Below, in pieces: positions 7,633 to 11,294 of a DNA stretch of 11,294 bases (positions are counted from its first letter, which is position 1; the number at the start of each line of letters is the position of its first letter). Location of the stretch: assembly GCA_003118195.1 (NCBI GenBank), contig BEXV01000407.1, positions 236,805 through 248,098 of the forward strand, in the 5' to 3' direction. This stretch comes from Hemicentrotus pulcherrimus (lineage: Eukaryota > Echinodermata > Echinoidea > Camarodonta > Strongylocentrotidae). Under the pieces are notes generated by a model. The model saw only the letters and a list, made by a program, of their open reading frames with translations, made no database searches and was not told where the DNA came from. The translations under genes and the position numbers were made by a program.

Positions 7633-7724
7633 GAAACGTAAAATAAAGAACACACATTTGTACAGGCATCATAGTGGTATAGCACCAGTAACAAGCAGAC
7701 ATGTCTTGAAGTAATCTGATACAC

Positions 7725-7891
7725 GCTCCGGGGACGTTTGCTCCCTGTTTCGCTTTGTCAAAAATAGGGTAAGAAGGGTCGTGGTTTGGTTTTAGGTTAG
7801 GTAATACGGTTTGTATAGTGTCATGGTTGAAATCAGGAATTTAGTTAATGTGAGCAGTACTGTTGTCCGCGGAAACAATTGTTGCCGGAGC
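7725..7891. repeat. Possible small inverted-repeat (MITE-like) element
   Basis: GCTCCGG (7725-7731) and CCGGAGC (7885-7891) are perfect inverted ends, and the similarity extends to GCTCCGGGGAC versus GCTCCGGCAAC when both are read inward. The interior is less AT-rich than its surroundings. The arms are short and no target-site duplication is evident, so this is tentative. Confidence 0.3.
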
Positions 7892-8024
7892 ACATTATAA
7901 GTGTTATGAGACCGTTTGAAATGTGCGAACATTATACGATGGCAAACATGATTATGGTTTATACAGGTATACTTCTTGGGTATACATGCAACGATATTGC
8001 GATCGTGTTTACGATAGTTTGCTA

Positions 8025-8217
8025 TCATCGTTTGAATAAGCGTGTGGTTTCATCAAGCGATGGTTGTGGTTTATCTTCTTTTGTCTCGGGTAGACAGTTC
8101 GGTAATAGAACATCTTGATCAGGAGATGGTGGGGTTTCTTTCTCTTCTGGGATTCGACTGAGCAGTAAACAAAATGGCGAAGACACGAGAATGGCTATCG
8201 ATAAGCTCCACATAGTC
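8025..8217 (-). CDS. SLC18-like last exon: TM12 and cytosolic tail
   Basis: The acceptor TTGTACAG|G supplies the last base of a Trp codon (TG+G). The frame reads TMWSLSIAILVSSPFCLLLS, which is TM12, then RIPEEKE and an acidic, Pro-rich tail ending LFKR before TGA at 8025-8027. The RIPEEKE stretch matches the position of the SPPAKEEK motif after TM12 in VMATs. DQDVLL (8103-8120) fits the acidic dileucine pattern [DE]xxxL[LI] used for sorting to vesicles. A plus-strand open frame at 7879-8118 is an antisense shadow. Confidence 0.82.
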
Positions 8218-8473
8218 CTGTACAACACAATGCAATACAAAAAAAGTAATTAACTTCACTTACGGTTGATGGTACGTCGCAAATAAAAAGACAAAGAAAG
8301 TGACTTTAAAAAAAGATTATTACCCTCTCTTAATGTCGTATCATAAAATTGTTTCTAAAGACACGCTACCGATGCACAATGCCACTTGTGCTCATCGTTT
8401 AAAATCTCTCTCATTCTCTATCTATCTCTGTCTATCCGTCTGTTTTTTCTCGCTCTGTCTCTCTCTGTCTCTC

Positions 8474-8504
<31 letters not shown>

Positions 8505-10919
8505 ATATATCTATCTATCTATCGTTCTCCCTCTCACCAAGTAACATACATTCGATTGGATATTTAGCCAACCATTATAATTGTTTTTGTCATTATAAAA
8601 GTTCTTAAACAAAATCATGTAAAGATTTGGCTCCCGTTGCACAAATTGACAAATTCTGCATTTTTTTAAAACGCTTTAAACGTGTTTGAATTTATCAACG
8701 ACTGAATTTATGTAAATTAAACGGCATTAAAACAGCTAGAAGTTCTATATAGCTCACATTAAACTTACCAATTAAATCCAATATATCTCACAATAAAACC
8801 TGAAGTCAGCGTACCTGTGAGGAGAATTGTATTTTACAAAATTTGATATTTGTATTTGTATTATTTTATTATTTTAGGGTAGCCGTTATCTAACCTCGAC
8901 AATTAGAATGCTCTGAACAAAAAAAAATCTGTTTTGTGACGAATCTCGTAAAATAATCTACTTTTTCTAAGTGACCCTTTTTAGTAGCATTACAATTCTA
9001 TTTTAGAGAATGACATATTGCTAACTTCTAGAGAGAAAGGGTTGGGAGGGAGGGGGAGTGGGCCAACGCAATATATATTGATTTTAAATGAATTTAAGCG
9101 AGGAACATGACTGTAGAAAATGAATTCAAGTACCCCATGCCCCCACAACTCCCCCACCCCAAATATATATAAATATATATGTATATATATATAATAATTA
9201 TAATCTAGAACTACGTCTGCTTAATACAAATAATGAACATGATGAAATGTTGCTTACCTATTGTGTACGCGAGACAAAAGTTAAAGACGCAAACGGCGGC
9301 AGCTAAGCTGTGCGCGCCGTTATACCAAACTTCTACAATTTGATACAGTATTCCCATTACGGTGCTATCAACAGTACCTGCCAATAAAGAGGGATGACAA
9401 ATAAAGATTAGAATGACTGAGAGGAAGAGAAAGAGAATGAGAGGGAGAGAGAGAGAAAGAGAACGAGAGGGAGGGAGAGAGAGATAGAGAGAGAGGTTAG
9501 AAAAGAAGGGACAGAGTGATTTAATCATGGTATTCTATCCTGCGTGGCCTATTATCAGTTCTTGAACATAATGATATATAATGTAGAATATGATACGTAT
9601 TCAACTCACCAAAGGCAAATCCAATAAAGCACATAGAGGGAATCAGGTACCAGATCCCGTGAGCTAGTGGAAGCTATGTGATACAACGTGAATAGTATTA
9701 ATCAGTGTAAATAATATCAAATTGAAACTACTACTTATTCATTTCTTCTGTTATACTTTACCTTCATTTTGTTATGATAGTAATAAATACATTAAAGGTA
9801 ATACAAAATTTTGGTATGGGGTCATGAATTTGGTTCAAATGAACATATTGGAAGCATATGCGATCCTACAATATTCAGTGATCGTTGGCGCGGTTGAAAT
9901 CGAGTGTTAAGTGACGAAATTGTAATAATAAACTGTTTATGTTGTTTAGCTATCTCTCAAGGTCAATATATTAATTTAGCTATAAAACAATGTTTCTTGA
10001 CTAGAATCGACCGATTGGCTATTCCCGTTTGGAAATTATATATCACAACGAAATATTCTGAGATTTTCATGGTCGCATCTACCATTGTATGACCGTATAG
10101 GCGCTATTTGAAATTTATCAAAATTTACCGGAAGCACTGGTAAATTTTTATATTCAATTTATCCCGAAAGCAGAAGTGTTTTAGGGGCTAAATTTGCTAG
10201 TGCTTATAATACATCCACAGGGGCATCCAAATATTTAAAAATTGTACAGAATCACTATCCATCCAAATTTCCATTGTATTTGGATAAATCTGTCGTACAT
10301 GAGTATATAGTTGGTGTATTGGGTGAGCCGTTGTCAAGCTGTTTAGTTGTCAAAAGTAACTAATAATTTAGAAAAAATATATGCGCACGCAATACACATT
10401 ATTTATTAACTTGTCTAGAGCACGTGTTCAACTTACCGTGGATATACCAATTGCCATCGCTAACACCCCAACAAACATACACCTCCATCTGTGATTGCAG
10501 AGAGTGAACAGTTTTCTACAAATTTTAAAACTTTTATGCGACATTCAAAAATATGAATATAGATATACATACTAAGCACCAATTTTATGAATAAACATAT
10601 GAATAAAACGATTTATGAATTCATAATATTGTAACAATACCCTCCCCTCTTCTTTTGTCGAAATTACTCACTTAACATTAAAATATCAAGCATGATATAT
10701 TTGCATCAACAGAACCACTCAAGTCCATATTTTCTGAGCATCTCTCGTTCCAACATATCATTCCTTTTGAAAGAGGTGTAACTACAAAACACCCTTGGTG
10801 AACATAACAGGGGAAGAAAAAAAAATGAAGAAACAGCTACCTTTTCAATTTTTTAATCCAGTATCCGATAAGAGGTCCAGATATAAAGTGCATGATACTG
10901 GCTGGAATGAAAATCAGAC
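8025..10919 (-). CDS. SLC18-family (vesicular amine transporter-like) MFS transporter, C-terminal part
   Basis: The supported coding sequence is complement(join(8025..8217, 8769..8814, 9258..9377, 9610..9673, 10437..10488, 10841..10919)), giving about 184 C-terminal residues. All five introns are GT-AG and phase-matched. In order it encodes TM8 (LIFIPASIMHFISGPLIG), TM9 (RWRCMFVGVLAMAIGIS), TM10 (SMCFIGFAFGTVDSTVMG), TM11 (VCVFNFCLAYTIG), TM12 (after FIVRYIGFNW) and a Pro/Glu/Asp-rich cytosolic tail. The order aligns with VMAT/VAChT landmarks: LPAS, KMGRW, GFAIGMVDSS, FCMGYAIG and IGFPW. SLC18 proteins exchange vesicular protons for amines, acetylcholine or polyamines. The TM10 Asp is kept, but the TM11 Asp of VMATs is absent and the following GP-x-x-GG is changed. 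Substrate is therefore unknown. The N-terminal half lies beyond the window. SLC18B1-like is the alternative. Confidence 0.8.
8218..8768 (-). other. Transporter intron with TC/TGTC/ATCT repeat
   Basis: This 551-base intron separates the last two transporter exons. It contains a compound tetranucleotide tract at about 8405-8525, with CTCT, TGTC and ATCT units. A plus-strand open frame at 8300-8608 is mainly translated repeat and is rejected as a gene. The remainder is AT-rich with nothing recognisable. Confidence 0.8.
8769..8814 (-). CDS. SLC18-like exon, TM11-TM12 loop
   Basis: This 46-base exon lies between CACAG and GTAAGT. It completes a Gly codon, then encodes TLTSGFIVRYIGFN and two bases of Trp. 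The IGFNW reading across the next junction matches IGFPW in VMATs. The region equivalent to GPSAGG in VMATs reads GTLTSG here. The exon is too short to stand out without the protein-family match and the phase fit on both sides. Confidence 0.8.
8815..9257 (-). other. Transporter intron with two G-quadruplex-capable tracts
   Basis: This 443-base intron holds a G-rich tract on the plus strand (9039-9062), a C-rich tract (9133-9160) that is G-rich on the minus strand, and an AT microsatellite (about 9162-9200). No coding sequence is seen. Confidence 0.8.
9258..9377 (-). CDS. SLC18-like exon, TM10 end to TM11
   Basis: This 120-base exon has acceptor TTGGCAG|GT and donor ATAG|GTAAGC. It encodes TVDSTVMGILYQIVEVWYNG then AHSLAAAVCVFNFCLAYTI, with split Gly codons at each end. 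The VDST quartet aligns with VDSS of TM10, which carries a conserved substrate/proton aspartate. TM11 aligns with ADVAFCMGYAIG of VMAT2, where the aspartate is replaced by Val here. Confidence 0.85.
9418..9496. repeat. GA-rich microsatellite in a transporter intron
   Basis: An imperfect (GA)n/(GGGA)n tract lies in the intron 9378-9609. On the minus, transcribed strand it is a CT-rich tract. A minus-strand open frame running through it joins repeat translation to the real exon at 9258-9377; only the exon part is coding. Confidence 0.92.
9610..9673 (-). CDS. SLC18-like exon, TM10
   Basis: This 64-base exon has acceptor CACATAG|C and donor TTTG|GTGAGT. It encodes LPLAHGIWYLIPSMCFIGFA then F and a split Gly. 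It aligns with [22 protein letters not shown] of VMATs. It starts in phase 0 and ends in phase 1, fitting both neighbours. Confidence 0.82.
9722..10363 (+). pseudogene. Unidentified decayed coding-like sequence
   Basis: Three open stretches follow in order on the plus strand with frame changes: 9722-9910 (frame 2, ends VGAVEIEC), 9904-10092 (frame 1, contains RIDRLAIPVWKLYITTKYSE) and 10112-10363 (frame 2, no Met, ends LSSCLVVKSN). The third has a balanced amino-acid composition (PESRSVLGAKFASAYNTSTG, HYPSKFPLYLDKSVVHEYIV) and a codon pattern unlike the random AT-rich intron around it. This fits an old inserted or retroposed gene broken by frameshifts. I do not recognise the family. Chance open frames in AT-rich DNA remain possible. 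Confidence 0.3.
10120..10148. repeat. Perfect 10-bp hairpin
   Basis: AAAATTTACC (10120-10129) and GGTAAATTTT (10139-10148) are perfect complements around a nine-base loop. The hairpin lies inside the third stretch of the decayed coding-like region, so it is more likely incidental than functional. Confidence 0.8.
10437..10488 (-). CDS. SLC18-like exon, TM9
   Basis: This 52-base exon encodes WRCMFVGVLAMAIGIST after completing an Arg codon. Two acceptors are possible. The one at 10488 (ATCACAG|ATGG) gives KKLKRWRCMF, which aligns gap-free with HKMGRWLCALL of VMATs. The other, 21 bases upstream (TTTGTAG), would insert seven residues (KLFTLCNH region) in frame. The former is preferred. The donor is ACG|GTAAGT. 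Confidence 0.78.
10841..10919 (-). CDS. SLC18-like exon, TM8
   Basis: This 79-base exon lies between TTTTCCAG and AG|GTAGCT. It completes a Gly codon, then encodes LIFIPASIMHFISGPLIGYW and IKKLK. It aligns with GVAFLPASISYLIGTNIFG of VMATs and with SLC18B1 in the same region. The 5' end needs a donor in phase 1, which limits the choice of upstream exon. Confidence 0.8.
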
Positions 10920-11062
10920 CTGGAAAAGAAATGAACACTTTATTGACGTAATTATATTTTTGTAATTGTTTTTATTTTCTTTCGTTGTTAATAAGCAGAA
11001 CATCAATCAAAAATGCCCGTACCCTGCGATCATCACCATCATCGTCGTCATCACTATGCCAC

Positions 11063-11093
11063 ACCCCCACACCGCTCCCATCATGTACAAGCT
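11063..11093 (-). CDS. Candidate SLC18-like mini-exon between TM7 and TM8
   Basis: After acceptor ATTGTAG the frame reads SLYMMGAVWG. A donor T|GTGGCA at 11062 would leave phase 1 and join to LIFIPAS, giving the spacing from the TM7 proline to TM8 seen in SLC18 proteins. The donor is weak and the exon is only 31 bases. The downstream part is ATG-repeat-like, so the match may be chance. Confidence 0.3.
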
Positions 11094-11200
11094 CTACAAT
11101 TCCTCGAATATGAAAGTAATCAACGATAGACTTTACGTTTATAACCGTTCATTTGATTTTTGTTGTGCGTCATTCGTACCATTTCTACATGGTTCTAAAC

Positions 11201-11268
11201 AAAAATAATGGTTGCAAACGGTGCGATGATTATAATGTCGAGAAATTGACAGACGGTGTACAGAGAGG
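11201..11268 (-). CDS. Candidate SLC18-like exon for TM7
   Basis: A long pyrimidine tract and ATTTAG acceptor at 11269 precede a 22-residue hydrophobic frame: SLYTVCQFLDIIIIAPFATI plus IF. It lies where TM7 is expected, with AP in place of the EP or DP found in VMAT and SLC18B1. Codon use looks coding. The only donor in phase is the poor GTTTAG at 11200, after which the frame closes at TAG. Either the splice site is unusual or the exon is not real. Confidence 0.4.
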
Positions 11269-11294
11269 CTAAATCCTTTTGAAGAAGGGGGAGG

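Larger units (their letters stand above)
4236..8024. other. Intergenic region between two convergent genes
   Basis: No convincing gene is visible in these 3.8 kb. The region must hold the 3' UTRs of the plus-strand SPEC3-like gene and the minus-strand transporter. Candidate plus-strand AATAAA signals are at 4862-4867 and 5476-5481. Candidate minus-strand ATTAAA signals are at 7589-7594 and 7546-7551. The rest is microsatellites, the 16-bp array and AT-tailed repeat fragments listed separately. Short open frames here are made of simple sequence or have no coding character. Confidence 0.7.
9674..10436 (-). other. Transporter intron containing a decayed coding-like stretch
   Basis: This 763-base intron lies between the TM9 and TM10 exons on the minus strand. 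Its plus strand carries the coding-like remnant at 9722-10363. No other feature is apparent. Confidence 0.7.

Noticed and set aside
8300..8608. 102-codon plus-strand open frame
   Set aside because: Most of it is translated CTCT/TGTC/ATCT microsatellite (Ser/Leu/Cys repeats) inside a transporter intron.
11000..11115. Longer exon reading through MTTMMVMIAG on the minus strand
   Set aside because: The hydrophobic residues there come from a CAT/CGT repeat, and the donor at its end (CAGG|GTACGG) is out of phase with the TM8 exon.
1..11294. CRISPR array, bacterial operon, phage or complete autonomous transposon
   Set aside because: No regular spacer-repeat units, ribosome binding sites, tight gene packing or intact transposase, integrase or reverse transcriptase frame was seen on either strand.

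Overview
The window is eukaryotic nuclear DNA. Its genes are split by AT-rich introns with clean GT-AG junctions, and it is full of AG/CT microsatellites, tandem duplications and AT-tailed repeat debris. The best clue to the organism is the first gene, which encodes a SPEC3/Stum-family membrane protein whose N-terminal half looks very like the sea urchin ciliated-ectoderm protein SPEC3. A marine deuterostome, most likely an echinoderm and possibly a sea urchin, is the best guess. This rests on recognising the family from memory, not on a database search.

Layout. (1) Positions 26-4235, plus strand: a three-exon SPEC3-like gene (exons 26-194, 2713-2892, 3823-4235; both introns phase 1) predicted to encode 253 residues. 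It has a conserved two-hairpin membrane core and a Pro/Gln/Tyr-rich tail with an octapeptide repeat. Intron 1 (2.5 kb) holds a perfect palindromic RFX X-box motif and a recent ~220-bp tandem duplication. Intron 2 holds a hairpin-plus-tail repeat. (2) Positions 4236-8024: an intergenic region between two convergent genes, with no convincing coding sequence. It contains several microsatellites, a degenerate array with a 16-bp period split by inserted AT-tailed DNA, and the 3' ends of what look like non-LTR or SINE-type elements in both orientations. (3) Positions 8025-10919 and probably beyond, minus strand: the C-terminal half of a major-facilitator transporter of the SLC18 (vesicular amine transporter-like) family, in six well-supported exons with phase-matched splice sites covering TM8-TM12 and the cytosolic tail. 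Two weaker exons further upstream (11063-11093 and 11201-11268) may encode TM7. The N-terminal half lies outside the window. One of its introns holds a decayed, unidentified coding-like stretch on the plus strand.

The two genes are convergent neighbours and nothing in the sequence suggests a shared pathway. The SPEC3-like protein is expected in ciliated ectoderm and ciliary membranes. The transporter is expected in an acidic vesicle membrane. The most interesting points are the X-box inside a presumed cilia gene, a possible short SPEC3 isoform ending in intron 2, the loss of the TM11 aspartate in the transporter, and the 16-bp array.
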